Part shown: positions 44,771 to 55,894 of the stretch, piece by piece | How the letters are laid out: every line of letters begins with the position of its first letter | Position numbering within the stretch: the stretch's first letter is position 1 | Assembly (NCBI GenBank): GCA_013076295.1 | Contig: RQOL01000660.1 | Location: 7,034,896 to 7,098,895 of the forward strand | DNA from: Sanderia malayensis | Taxonomy: Eukaryota > Cnidaria > Scyphozoa > Semaeostomeae > Pelagiidae | Length of the DNA: 64,000 nucleotides | Direction of reading: 5' to 3' | Notes under the pieces: model-generated | Seen by the model: the letters and a program-made list of their open reading frames with translations, nothing else | Told to the model about the DNA's origin: nothing | Databases searched by the model: none | Program-made: the position numbers and the translations under genes

Positions 44771-45240
44771 AGTGGACATTATTTATGGGCCCATGTACAG
44801 TCGAATTTCTGCGGACTTAGCTCAGTGGTGGTAATTAATTGGAATGCCAGGAATCGAGAAATTTGCTCAACGCTGAAAAGCAGCAAGTTCTCATCATGCA
44901 TTACTCATGTAACTGCCCGATGACAGCAATAAACGAAAACAACATGGCTGGTTTTCGAAGCTCAGAACAAGATCAATATTACATGTTATGAAAAAGCACA
45001 GGAGAAATGTTCTTCCTTGCCGCTATATTTTGGCATATTTTTGGCAACAAATGGCTTCACGTTTACGAATGCCCCCTTCATCATTTCAGTCCTACATGTT
45101 TGACAGACAGCACTCTGAGGCCAATCTCATTTATGCTTGCATTGATATAGAAAATGTTCAAGCAGTCCTTTTGTTAAACATTTTCTGTTGTTTTTTTCCA
45201 GCAAATAAACTATAAATATAAAGAAAACCTTTTCTCTTCT
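44771..45240. other. No gene; tRNA-like A-box remnant
   Basis: GCGGACTTAGCTCAGTGG at 44811-44828 looks like a tRNA 5' arm with a pol III A-box. No B-box or 3' half follows. The rest has only short frames. Confidence 0.35.
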
Positions 45241-45244
45241 TCGG

Positions 45245-45282
45245 GCATTTTTAACTGCATGCGTGACTGCAGTTAAAAATGC
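45245..45282. other. Perfect 15-bp hairpin
   Basis: GCATTTTTAACTGCA, loop TGCGTGAC, TGCAGTTAAAAATGC. A third copy of the arm, GCATTTTTAACTGCA, follows directly at 45280-45294. It lies just left of the CCAAT/octamer array. Confidence 0.6.
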
Positions 45283-45354
45283 ATTTTTAACTGCAACACA
45301 ACACAACAGTTTATGTTTATCTGCAGTGTTATTGATCGAGAGGTCAGCGTTCAT

Positions 45355-45610
45355 CTGATTGGCTTGCATCATTGGAAATGTAAAATGATTGGTTTGCATC
45401 AGTAGGGAATGATTCTGATTGGTTTGCATCAGTTTTTTGAAATTGACAAACGCTCCCCGTACTATCTCATAAGCAGCATTGATAATTCTGATTGGCTTGC
45501 ATCAGTTGAGAGAGAAACTTGATTGGTTTGCATCAGTTATTTGAAATTGACAGACGCTCCCGCCACTTTGTCCTGAAGCAGCATTCGTAATTCTGATTGG
45601 TTTGCATCTG
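45355..45610. promoter_or_regulatory. Array of six GATTGG(T/C)TTGCATC motifs
   Basis: The motif occurs at about 45357, 45387, 45417, 45490, 45521 and 45595. Its reverse, GATGCAAACCAATC, joins an octamer-like ATGCAAA to a CCAAT box. A larger roughly 105-base unit (ttgaaattgac(a)aacgctccc) is also repeated. It could be a promoter or enhancer array or simply a minisatellite. The plus-strand integrase-like fragment starts 300 bases downstream. Confidence 0.5.
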
Positions 45611-45911
45611 TTTCTTTGCACACTTGCGTTTTGAAAGACAAAGGCTCAGTGGCAAGGCAAGAAGTGTTGCCACTTATTTGTCTACCGCTCCAAGCCCGCA
45701 AAAATGGGTGAATGAAATATTTACTTCCGTCTATAGGGGGAACGATGTAAAGGAAATGAATAAATAGATTCGGGCAAAACGTTATTATTCGAACTCGGAT
45801 GAAAAGTTTGAATTTCTTTTTCAAAGTGAAAATATTGGTAAAATTTGTAATATTTTCCCAACAAATCTGACCGACGCATTTGCGTCTGTTGCGTCCGTCT
45901 GGATCCGCCCC

Positions 45912-46618
45912 TTGTGTAGAGGCACTTTAAAGATAGCAATAAAGAAATATGTCACACAAGGCCTGCAACGTAATGAAGCATTGGATTTTTTAAAAAGAGA
46001 TGTTGCACAATATCCTTGGAGCATGAGATCATTAGATCAATGCATGACACACTTTGAAACTCATTGTAATGACAGTGGTGCAGATTATGAAGAAGTCGAG
46101 AAAGCTGTCAAGGAGGAACTTGCTGGTCGAGGAAAATTATGGGGATATATGGCTTTGCATAAAGAGATAAGGCGAAAGTGTGATATTCTTGTGACAAGAG
46201 ACAGGGTCTACGACATGATGTACAACATAGACCCAAGTGGCCTGGTTGCTCGTGGTGTGGTTGGAAGAAAGAAATCTGCAAAAAAGAAAGGAAATTCCAC
46301 ATCACTCGGCACAAACTGAGTTCATTTGCTGGATGGACATGACAAGCTAATGGGCTTCCAAAATTCATCCTTCCCTCTTGCCATCTACGGCTGCATGGTT
46401 ACTGGCAGTAGGAACCTACTTTGGTTTCGTGTCTGGATGAGTAATCATGCCCCCCAGTTGATTTGGCGATGGTATTTAGAATATTTGATGGAGTCGTTGG
46501 CCATGCCATCAATGATCAGAATTGGGACAGAGACTGGAACAATGGGTACCAACCATACATGCATTTTTACATCAGGCTGGCACAGATATTGAAAATCTAA
46601 TGGATACAGTTAAAGGCG
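45912..46618 (+). pseudogene. Integrase-core-like transposase fragment
   Basis: The N-terminal part (45912-46319) has helical sequence with GRGKLWGYMALHKEIRRK and VTRDRVYDMMYNIDPSGLV, ending in a basic KKSAKKKG. After a stop at 46317, LDGHDKLMGFQ, IYGCMVTGSRNLLWFRV and a degraded GTETGT stand for the first two acidic sites of an rve-type integrase core. A final HAFLHQAGTDIENL in another frame leads to the junction at about 46618. It resembles the multicopy integrase-core genes of aquatic animals. The fragment abuts the truncated pogo-like transposase. Confidence 0.6.
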
Positions 46619-47696
46619 GTTGTTGTTTGACCCTTAAAAACATCAAATATCAGTAACCCCTTTGCGTTGTCTGCCAAATTCAAATCCTTGCGCTTTTGTT
46701 CAAGGTATGGAAGAATTATCTTCTTGAGATATTCGATTACAATTGCTTCATTAGACCAGTGGTTTGAGCTGTGGGTGATAAGGAACGATTCCGGTAATTT
46801 CACTTTCGGATGGCATCTGTCTGTCTCACCTGCCTATATCAGCTGAATGGGCAAAAACTCCCCTGGAAGGTTGACACAAAAGGTCCCGGTGATTTGACGC
46901 TTATCTTCAACATTTGCGATAGGTACCAAGTGAGCACTTTTTTCAGTAAAGGTTACCTTGTTTGGTGCTGTAAAGCCAAGTGGTCTTTGATCAAAATTTA
47001 GAATCATTTGGTCGTTAATACAGTGCTCAAATACGGCATTAGCTATTTTTCTTTTCCAAGAGAAAGACAGTTCTTCATAAAGTGCTGGGTTCATTTCTCT
47101 TTTTGCTGTGGTACCACGCCTTTTCACCAAGGCTATTGACTTTAAGATTCCTCAGGCCCATTTTGTAGTGAGTGTCACGCTTCCACCGTTTTTTGCTAAT
47201 TTTTCTGGGCATCTTGAGCTTAATACCGCATTGCCAGTTGCAATTATCGTTTTTCTTGTGATTGCTCCACCACTCACGCAAAGATTACGAAGAATGGCTT
47301 TGATTTCTGTAACTATTTCATCACTTACAATTGCCGGTCGTCCTTGACGACGTAAAGTAAAGTATTCTTCTCCTTCGTTACTTTCAAAGTTCTTTGGTAC
47401 TTTGCTTTGCAATCTCTCACAGTTTCTCTTTTAAAAGTAAAATTGGGATACTTTGTCAATGCCCACCTTCTGGCTTCTGGATTGCCATGTTTCAACGCAT
47501 GATAAGCCACTTCTTTCTTTATTTTTTCAGGCAGGACTTGTCTTTTCTTTTTCTCCTCTTGCTTTTCCTGAAGTGTATTTAACTCCCTTGCAGCTGACAG
47601 CACCGAAGACGAAGATGAACCGGGAATGGAAGCGTTTAGAGCACGACCATCCATTTTATCATTTGTTGTCTTAGTAAAATATTTCGTGACGTCCAT
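46619..47696 (-). pseudogene. pogo-like DDE transposase, second element (truncated)
   Basis: It starts MDVTKYFTKTTNDKMDG (47696) and continues with EKIKKEVAYHALKHGNPEAR, the HTH-like TFKRETVRDCKAKYQ, LRRQGRPAIV and CVSGGAITRKTI. The core shows MILNFDQRPLGF (first Asp) and LLIFDVFKGQTT (second Asp), after which it is cut at about 46619, losing the third Asp and the left transposon end. Frame changes occur near 47410, 47150 and 46820. It belongs to the same family as 7808-9637 but is only distantly similar, so it represents another subfamily. Confidence 0.82.
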
Positions 47697-48655
47697 GCTT
47701 ATTTTCTGCAAACCAGATTCCAACAGAAATAACTCTGGAAAGGGAAAAGACTTGAAACGACTGTTTGTTTGCTTGTCTGAACTGCAAAGATTTAACAGGC
47801 AGAATAATAATGATTTGAAATATTCCAGAAACGCATCTGCACACATGTTTTACACTCGCCTTTATTGAAAACCAGGAACCAATGATGAGGAATGAGGAAC
47901 AAGGAACGAGGAAAAGGAGTGTATTGTCAATGTCAATATTAAACCAAGGACGTTATTATTTTTAAAATACAAAAACAACAAAATGTTACTTTTACTTCCC
48001 AGCTAATAAAGTTTGCTTCAATTTGTTCAATGTTTTCTAGGAATTTTTATTTAGTACTATAGTACTAACAGTTTCTTCGCTTTTTGGCTCTTTACACGTT
48101 GTTTTAAACTTGGCTCGAGCTCTAGTACTAAAAGTTTCTTAAATTTTCTATTGTTTTCTATTGCTAAATGAAACAAAAGAACAATATAATCTATTGTTAT
48201 TTAGGAGAAATTCTATTACTATTTTCTTATATACGACTTTCTTATAAAATAAAAAACGTGTAGTACCAAATTCTTATGTATGGTATTAAAGTTTTCCATT
48301 TTGAGCCTGAAATGTTCTTGAGTTGTTTTTACTTTTTGCTACTTTTCTTGAAGTCTGTGTTTTGCTGTCATTTTATTTAAGTTTTCACAAATGTTAGACT
48401 TGCTTATTTTTAAACTTTAGCCAAAGTTGAGGATGATGCTCTTCAAGTTCTTAATTGGCAATTCCTTGTTCCATGTGTTCTGTTCCTCAGTCCTTGTTTT
48501 CGAGGTGGTTTTTCATTCACACTAGAAAATATTTTTTTAACATATGATCAGCATGAAGTAAAAAATCTTTTTATGAGACCGGAATTAAAGTTCACAGCAA
48601 CATTTTTGCCACTCCCAAAACATTTTGAAAGATTGTGCTTCATTTTAAAATCGAC
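47697..48655. promoter_or_regulatory. Divergent intergenic region of second pogo-like element
   Basis: About 960 bases separate the divergent transposase and HIRAN starts. A run gaatgaggaacaaggaacgagg (about 47890) and paired tagtacta motifs (48053-48070, 48125) are seen. No promoter can be assigned. Confidence 0.35.
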
Positions 48656-49188
48656 ATGAACTCATTCACAGCAGAAATTGGTAGTAGAGGATCTCATGTT
48701 TACAGGGGAACAACTTGGCAACAACCGTTTTGAAAGAGACAAATAGTTTATCAATTGAAATCGACCCATATTGCTGCAAAATAACAATGAAAAGAGTAAA
48801 CAGGGTTGGAGATATCACGGTTGGCCACATACCAAGAGAACTGTCCAGATTTGTTCATTTTTTTATTCATGAGGGAAGATCAGTTACGGGAACTGTTGCC
48901 AGTGTTACCCCCAGGCATTCACAGATTCCTGAAGGAGGAATAGAAATGCCAATTTTGATGCATTTCACCCACGAAAACAATGCTGTTGTGAAGAAAATGG
49001 AAAACTTTGTAAAAAGACAAGTAGAAAAAATGTCTGAAAAATTTGATTTCGAACAGGAGCTGGATTTGAGAGATGAGACTAGGGAGGAGCAGTGTGAATA
49101 TGAGGTGGAAGAAGACGCCATCGAAGTGCAGTCGGACGAAGAGGTAGATACAGAATGCATCGAGAAAGAGACGATCGTAATTGACTAA
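48656..49188 (+). pseudogene. HIRAN-domain protein of second pogo-like element (one frameshift)
   Basis: The ATG at 48656 gives MNSFTAEIGSRGSHVYRGTT, aligning with the start of the first HIRAN protein. After a 1-base shift at about 48715-48735 the frame continues to 49188 with GDITVGHIPRELSRFVHFF, PEGGIEMPILM and a strongly acidic tail ending KETIVID. The HIRAN core pattern (hGhhPRELSR) and the terminal I-x-I-D are shared with 9959-10561, while most other residues differ. Single-strand-DNA or DNA-end binding is the family role; the function here is unknown. Confidence 0.75.
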
Positions 49189-49229
49189 TTTTTTCATGAT
49201 AGTAGCTACTTTCTTATCCTTTTCAAGGA

Positions 49230-49437
49230 TAAAACACGTCTGTAAAATATAATTTTAAATTTTTTCTTTCCTTTGTCTTTGTTTGGCGTAAAAGGCGGCC
49301 CTAAATGGTGTTAGAGCAGATTCTTGGGGTGGCGGAGTTATGGCAGGCATAGAAAGGGCCAGCGTTAAATTAGGGCCGGTGTTAAAAGGGCCGACAAGGT
49401 ACTTAATACCCATTTTTTATAAGCAACTGCTTTATGC
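49230..49437. other. Probable right end of second pogo-like element
   Basis: Repeated GTTAAA/GGGCC motifs (aaggcggccct, gcgttaaattagggcc, ggtgttaaaagggcc) occupy 49290-49400. They are like a subterminal repeat array. The partner left end was lost, so the terminus cannot be fixed. Confidence 0.4.
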
Positions 49438-49441
49438 TTAA

Positions 49442-50483
49442 GGCGGATTTACACCGTACAAGTTGGCTACAAGTTTTTTCGAAATTGGACTGCAAACTTG
49501 AACTTGTATCGTGTAAATGCCCTAAAATCCTGTTCATGCCTGTTGTTTTGATTGACGTTAATTCTCCATCACCGTCAAAAAATTTATGACTCAATGTCAA
49601 AAAGTTTTTCAGTTCACACCATTTTTTCAAAGACGCTGCATATCGCTACTTCACGTAAGGTTTGTTTTGATTTGCGAATTGCAGATTTTGGGAAGGAAAG
49701 CTCAATTTTTGCAGCAAAATGGTTCTGACAATGGATAAAGGTTTATCTCGCGTCCACTTAAATTATCAGATTTATGAAGAAATTTATGACAACATTTAGC
49801 ACCAGTTGTTAATTAAATATTCAAAACAAGCAAGCATTAATTATGGTATGATAGAATAATAATAATCATCATCATCATTATCCATCAAAAGGTGGTTTAT
49901 TGCAATATTATTTGCATTTTCATTATTGATTATGGTCCTGCTTGCATTGCGGTGGGCCTAATATGCCTTTGGAAAAATTAGCGTTGTATATCCATTGCTA
50001 ACATAATTTTGGCATGGTTATCTGAAATTTGAAGAACAACAGGAGGCATGTGCCTTTAGAAACAGTTTGAGAGACATTTTCAAACCATCTTTATGGCCCA
50101 GAACGCGTTTCATGGCAATTTTGTTGCTTTTTTTGAATATTTAATTAATTGCTGGTGCTAAAATTTTGTCATAAATTTTTTTATGAATCTGATAATTTAA
50201 GTTGACGCACACGAGATAAACTTTTATCTGCTAACAGTACCATTTTGCTGGTACTGTTAACGGATAAAAGAAACAATTCCAGAATCAAAACAAACCGTAC
50301 ATGAAGTAGCGATTTGCGGCATCTTTGAAAAAATGGTGTGAGCTCAAAAAACGTTTTGACATTGAGTCAGAAAATTTTTGACTGTGATGGAGGATTAACG
50401 TTAATGATTTGCACGATACAAGTTCAAGTTTGCAGTCCAATATCGAAAAAATTTGTAGCCAACTTGTACCGTGTAAATCTGCC
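49442..50483. mobile_element. Foldback element (1042 bp) with TTAA flanks
   Basis: Arms of about 350 bases (49442-49810 and 50150-50483) are inverted copies. The outer ends are GGCGGATTTACACCGTAC and GTACCGTGTAAATCTGCC, and the inner match runs through CTCGCGTCCACTTAAATTATC-like sequence. TTAA lies at 49438-49441 and 50484-50487, as in piggyBac/Kolobok-type insertion. There is no gene; the short frames in the arms are not coding. Confidence 0.85.
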
Positions 50484-50639
50484 TTAAGCAATTTGAAAAT
50501 TTTAGTTTTGATCCAATTATCAATGAAAATCATTGAAAACAGCTATAGAGAAGTAGGTTTATAGAGTGGATATTAGTATCCCAGCACACTTTTGTATGCA
50601 ACTTTCCATTAAATTCAGCTAATGTGTTCTGATTTGCAG

Positions 50640-50848
50640 GATGTAAGGTAACAGAAGAGCAACTGAGAGAAGTTGCAATCCATTCAGAAGTCCTTTCTGT
50701 TGGTGACGATTATATCACACCTGAATTTAGAGAAGAATGTGAAAGAATAATTGATTGCAATTTGGTTGCACCAAACGATTGTAAAACTGCATTTAACTAC
50801 TTAAAAGAACATTTTCAATCTGCTAATGTAACTGAGCCTGTAAATTGA
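50640..50848 (+). CDS. Possible terminal exon of an unknown gene
   Basis: An acceptor TTCTGATTTGCAG precedes an open stretch containing VTEEQLREVAIHSEVL, DDYITPEFREECERI and AFNYLKEHFQ, to a TGA at 50846. Codon flow and composition look protein-like, with acidic and helical character. I do not recognise it and see no upstream exon, since the foldback element and pogo remnant separate it from other coding DNA. Confidence 0.4.
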
Positions 50849-50884
50849 CAATAGTTTCCTTGAAAGAAGAACTGTAAATTTTAC

Positions 50885-51480
50885 TTAATAATAATAATAA
50901 TAATAATAATACGAATTTTTATACAGGATTAACACTTCAACGTTTCTGCTGTTATCAATGTGTGTCCTGATTGATCAAAAGAAAATAAACGTAAAACTAC
51001 TAAATCCCTATAAAAGTATGAATAAAAGTATGTATATTTTATAAAGAATTTACAGCAGTTGTATTAACATAATATATTACATATTTAAGATAAGAAGGTT
51101 CAAGCAAAATGTTGCTTAAGATGCTGTTCTTATGCGTTGAATGATTCAGTTTTGCGTATGTCAAGTGGCAGTTCGTTATAGGTTTTTGCTCCCATGAAAC
51201 GAAATGATTTGCGTGCATATTCCGTTTTGATTTTTGGAAGCTTTACCAGACATTGATTGTTTCTTGTTTGCATTTTGTGATCATTAATATGAAAGTACCT
51301 TGAAAAGTATCACAAATGTCCTTGTCAATACACTTGCGCACAAGCTTACATGCATGGACTTTATTCGCATTTGTAACAGACTGAATTACTTCGCAAGTGT
51401 TCGAATTCCCTTGTATTGTTCTTAATGAGCGATCATGAAAGGATGCTAGTCGTTTATGTTGAGTATCAGTTAGCTTCATT
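50885..51480 (-). mobile_element. LINE 3' fragment
   Basis: Minus-strand frames give TDTQHKRLASFHDRSLRTI and NANKVHACKLVRKCI, then in another frame a MGAKTYNELPLDIRK block. This is the usual C-terminus of a LINE polyprotein. It ends at an (ATT)n tract (50885-50911) that serves as the 3' tail on the minus strand. The RT core is absent. Confidence 0.7.
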
Positions 51481-51534
51481 TGTAATATTCCAGAGTTTCA
51501 CTAAGAATCATACAGGAAAAAAGGAAGAAATAAT

Positions 51535-52398
51535 AATCAATGAAATGACCATATGATAGTTACAGGATATAGGACAACATGATAGTTGTGCAGCCATAAT
51601 GACCAATAGCCCTTGTGGATTACATGGAAAAGGATATTTGAAATGCAAAATAAGTGAAAAATATCTTTCCACTTGTCTATGAATATTTCATCCGTCATCA
51701 ATATTGAAGATAAAAATAGCTTCATAGGAATTTCAATATATTTTGCTTGTGACACATGAAGGCAATGAACAGTAAGGAATCCATAAATTGGTAAATACTT
51801 CAAGAATCATTGTAATCCAAGCTAGCAATCACAGGCACATGTAGTGAAAGTATCAAACATTTATTTTGCTAGCAAGTAAACTATAAAGGTATAAAATAAG
51901 AGGTATAAAAGGTATAAAATAAAATAATCTAAATTCTGGATATCGTTGCAATCAGTGAAGTTGGCATGGCCTAACCCAAATTAAGCTGGTTTAACAACTT
52001 GATGAAATTTAATGGGGAATGAGTTAAAAATAAGATCTCTGTTACCTGTAACAATACATTGAAAATGTCCCCTGTAAATTTGGAAATAGTTTACCTACTT
52101 TACGTTGTCCTGTTTGATGATCATTTTGTGATGCCAAGCCAAGCTGTTTCCAAATTCTTATTTTAAAAGTTAGCGGGGGCTATTGATGGAAAAGAGGCCA
52201 AAATTTTTTCAATGCAACAAAACGACCTCGTTTCAATGGGGGGATAAAGTGTTATTATTGGCAAAGAAGAACTGCAGAAATGCATCTCATTAAGAACGGA
52301 CATTGATGAAGCTCAGTAAATTTGAACAGAGAGTACATTAATCCCACATCGTTTTGGTATATAATATCTTTATTAGTACATAAACGGTAATAAAGTAA
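51535..52398 (-). repeat. Module copy C (reverse), part 1
   Basis: This is the reverse complement of about 4130-5250 (copy A) and 38520-39380 (copy B). It lacks the SINE, at a site matching gtctatgaatatttcatccgtcatc. It stops at the Harbinger insertion. Confidence 0.8.
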
Positions 52399-52724
52399 GG
52401 CCCTGTTCACACGACACCGTTTTCATTTGACTCTGTTTTCATTTCGATCCGTTTACGATACTGCGTTCACACGGAAATGATTGGAAACGGTGCATTCCGA
52501 TCCGCTTTTGCGTTTTCAAATGAAAATGCTCTGGAGGTGGACTGCTCCGTTTTCATTTGACTCCGTTTTCAGTTTGGACTCGTGTGAACGCATGAAAACG
52601 GACTCAAATGAAAACGGAACCTCTTCTCAGTGTAACAGCTTCGTTTTCTATTGCTTTTGGCGCCGAAGGTAAAAAATTTAAGGAACTTGTTTTTAGCAGA
52701 TTGACTTCACTTCACGAATTCAAC

Positions 52725-53993
52725 ATGAACGTGATCGATGTTTTGAAGTTTTTTGTTCCCATAATGATGGGTTTTGGGTCACTGATTGAAATGCAAATGG
52801 GTTATTATAATATGTTGTTACGAAATTTATTTTTGCGCAAAAAAAATCATGCTAGGTTGATGTCTTCTGTAAATCCAAGGTACCAAAGAAAAATTAGAAA
52901 ACAAACAGCACGCAAATTCTGGATTAGGCCTGGAAGATCAACGAGTTGGTGGTATAATATGCAGAATGGTAAAGCAGTCGCAAGTGAATGGAAGGAAAAT
53001 CTAAGAATGAGCAAACCCAGTTTTGATAAACTATGTAATCAGGTTGGGCCATATATATCCTCCCAGGTGACCAACACGAGGCAACCTTTATCTGTTCAAA
53101 CGCAACTGGCTCTGACCCTTTATTATTTATCAGATGGTGGAAGGATGCGGAAAACTGCCAACGCTTTCGGTGGTGGTCTATCAACAGTATCCAAAATTGT
53201 TGCTAAAGTCACAAAGGCAATATCTCTTAGTCTTGTTGACATTTATATAAAGACACCAAAAACAGTGGAGGAAGTCCAACATTTAGTTTCTAAGTTTTAT
53301 GAAGCCCATGGATTCCCTCAGTGTATTGGTGCTGTTGATGGTACACAGATACCGATAAAAAGGCCTCCAGACAATCCTACAGATTATATTAACAGAAAGG
53401 GTTTTCATAGTGTTAATGTGCAGGCATGTGTGGACTATCGGTATTGTTTTCTTGATGTGGAAGTAAAATGGCCTGGAAGTGTTCATGATGCCAGGTTGTT
53501 TGCAAACTCAAACATAAATAAAATGCTAAAGGAAGGAATAATTCCCAGTTGTGAGAAAATAATTGTCCCCAATGAAGATCCAGTGCCCATTTGCATACTT
53601 GGTGATCCAGCATATCCATTGTTGCCATATCTCATGAAAGAATTTGCCAAAGGTGGCAGCAATCAGGGGGAGCAAATTTTTGGCTATCGGTTGTCTTCTG
53701 CAAGAATGGTTGTGGAATGTGCATTTGGACGGTTGAAAGCAAGATTGGGGATTTTACGTAAGCCCATTGATATGCACATGCAAAACATGCCATTGCTTTT
53801 TTTTGTTGCTTCATTCTGCACAACTTCTGTGAGATGGAAGGTGAGCCGATAGGAAACCTTGGTGGCACAGCTGCTGCTATCAACTATGCTGTTGAATTTC
53901 AAGAACCCTCTTCTCAGAGCCAAGTACCAAGAGTCAATAACAATGAAAGTGGAGGGAAGAAAATAAGACAACTTTTTGTGAAATTTTTTGAGT
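52725..53993 (+). pseudogene. Harbinger DDE transposase (one frameshift)
   Basis: The start is chosen at [10 protein letters not shown]. The N-terminus has [16 protein letters not shown], the common WVRP-like block. The catalytic core shows [14 protein letters not shown] (Asp 1), [12 protein letters not shown] (Asp 2) and [16 protein letters not shown] (Glu). At a run of eight T (about 53799) a 1-base shift moves the C-terminus into the frame [15 protein letters not shown], which ends at 53993. The enzyme cuts and pastes at TWA targets with its Myb-like partner. Confidence 0.92.
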
Positions 53994-54029
53994 AGATAAT
54001 TATGGATGTTATGAACAGGAAATAAAATT

Positions 54030-55101
54030 GCAGTACATTATAGAATTTGATTTATCAAATAATTGCATGGGAAAAAATCAGTCTTTTGCATAAAACTCAA
54101 ATATGACTCTTGATCATTGGCTGGGGTTTGGTGTGTGGCTCCACTATTACTTGGGTGCATAAATGTGCCCACTTGCTGCATATTTTGCATGTGCATTGCT
54201 TGTTGTCTCATCTCTGAATGGAAGAATGGCTGGCTATAATGTTGCTGCATTGGCATTTGCAACATCTGCTGCATCATGTTGAAGCAATTGCCCATGGCAT
54301 TTGTCATCCCCTCCATTGACAACCTCATTTTTTTGCCTCACTCAAGAGCTCTTTATCAGTTTCCTCACCCCTTTCTGCTACTCTTTTTTTAAATTCCATA
54401 TTCTCCTTCATATACTTCAGCTGTTGCTTCTCAAATGACATTTTTGGAATTATTCTCTTTTCCGGCTCATCCTGTAAGAAGCGTGCGATTCTGTCTCTTC
54501 TTTCACCTGTTTGGTTTTGGACAAGAGTGTGGGGTTCTGAACTTCTTGTCACAGAAATTGCAGGATCAGAGCCTTAAGCCAAACTGTCACATGTGCTACT
54601 ACTTATGTTACATGTGATCTCTTCAGTTATTGGAGATTCACCACTGCTCTGAAAACTTTCCTCGCTTTCCACATCGTCCCTGAATGTGCTTGAAGCAATG
54701 GCCCCTTGAATGCTATTTGTAGCAGGAGCACCTCCCCAGATTTCAGAGCATAGATCATAGAAGGTCATAGCCAGCCTGCCTCCACCACTCGTTTTGTTAA
54801 GATCCACTGCCTTTTTATACTTTAATCTCAGTGACTTAATTTTTCCTGAAATTCTTTCTTCTGTTACAGAATCTAATGATGCGAATTTGGGGTAGTCTTC
54901 CGTGTTATTTGTATTGCTGTCAGGTTTTGGGTATTGTTCTACAAATATCGATCTGATTTTCTCATATTTGGATTTTATCCCTTCCCAATCTTTCCCCTCA
55001 AATATACAGTTGGAGGCAAATGACTTGATGCACTCCAAAAGTAATTCGACTTCACTGTCCGTCCAGGTAAAAATATCTTTATTTGCATTTGCAGAATCCA
55101 T
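54030..55101 (-). pseudogene. Harbinger Myb/SANT-like DNA-binding protein
   Basis: It starts MDSANANKDIFTWTDSEVEL with the trihelix-type pattern W...EVELLLECI, DWEGIKSKYEKI and KIKSLRLKYKKAVD, and GGGRLAMTFYDLCSEIWGG. An in-frame TAA at 54574 interrupts it before the domain with FLQDEPEKRIIP. A 1-base loss in a poly-A run at about 54330 shifts it into the Met/Gln-rich tail (MQNMQQVGTFMH). In this superfamily the protein brings transposase to the nucleus and to the ends. Confidence 0.88.
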
Positions 55102-55370
55102 TCTCCAATTTATGAAAAGATAATCAATATGCTAAATTGACGAATTTATCGAAGTCAAACACAAGGGTTAGGTTTCGAGTTTAAAATTTTGGTGCGTCAG
55201 TTACTTCTCAAGTGTTTCGAAACAGCTGGAATCACAGCAGGAGTAGACCACAGCGTACCACTGTGAAAAGTGAAAAAGGTGTCGTGTGAACAGAGTGAAA
55301 AATGCACACCGTTTTGCCTCTGGAATCCAGAGCGAAATGAAAACGGTGTCGTCGTGTGAACGAAGCCTAA

Positions 55371-55894
55371 GTATCATTGACGATAGCTTCAATTATGTGC
55401 TACACACAACTATAAAAAACTTTTGGCATACAATGTCATAAAGGAAAACATGTGCTTTAACATGCAGGAATAAAAATGCAGACAAACTTCTAATGTCCAT
55501 TTGACGTTCATGTTTTATATATCGATAGTGAACATCAATGAGAGATAATTGGTTCCATCTGTAGATTGTATTGATGTCTTCATTCATCATGTGGATTGTT
55601 CGGTGATGTTGACAGCTTTGTTCAATATAAAATTCACACGTGTGGCACAGAGCAACAATACCGATGTCTGTTCTCTCGATGCTTTGTGCGTTCTCACCAT
55701 TAAGTTTGGTCACAGTAAAAGAAAAAGATTGCCGGTTACATTAGTTTAAAGCTCGAACACCAACTTCAAGGGGTAACCTTTGTTCAAGGTTTCCTTTTTC
55801 ATGAAAACTGCAATTTAAATTTGGGATATTACAAAATAAGGAGTCAGCTATTTTGTTATAATAAATAAGGACATGAGAGGAGGGTAATCCAATG
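55371..55894 (-). repeat. Module copy C (reverse), part 2
   Basis: This continues part 1 beyond the Harbinger element. It is the reverse complement of about 3605-4110 of copy A. Confidence 0.8.

Larger units (their letters stand above)
52399..55367. mobile_element. PIF/Harbinger transposon (2969 bp)
   Basis: Inverted ends GGCCCTGTTCACACGACACC and the reverse complement GTGTCGTCGTGTGAACGAAGCC, with TAA at 52396-52398 and 55368-55370. Copies A and B show the uninterrupted site (aaagtaagtttcattc). It encodes the standard pair, a DDE transposase and a Myb/SANT-like protein, in convergent orientation. Each gene has one or two lesions, so the copy is young but probably non-autonomous. Confidence 0.93.

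Noticed and set aside
44811..44834. A second tRNA or SINE head
   Set aside because: Only a 5' arm-like A-box is present; no B-box, tail or target duplication.
49442..50483. Coding genes in the foldback arms (frames at 49403-49630 and 50285-50533)
   Set aside because: Both frames are the same inverted-repeat sequence read from the two arms and have no domain.
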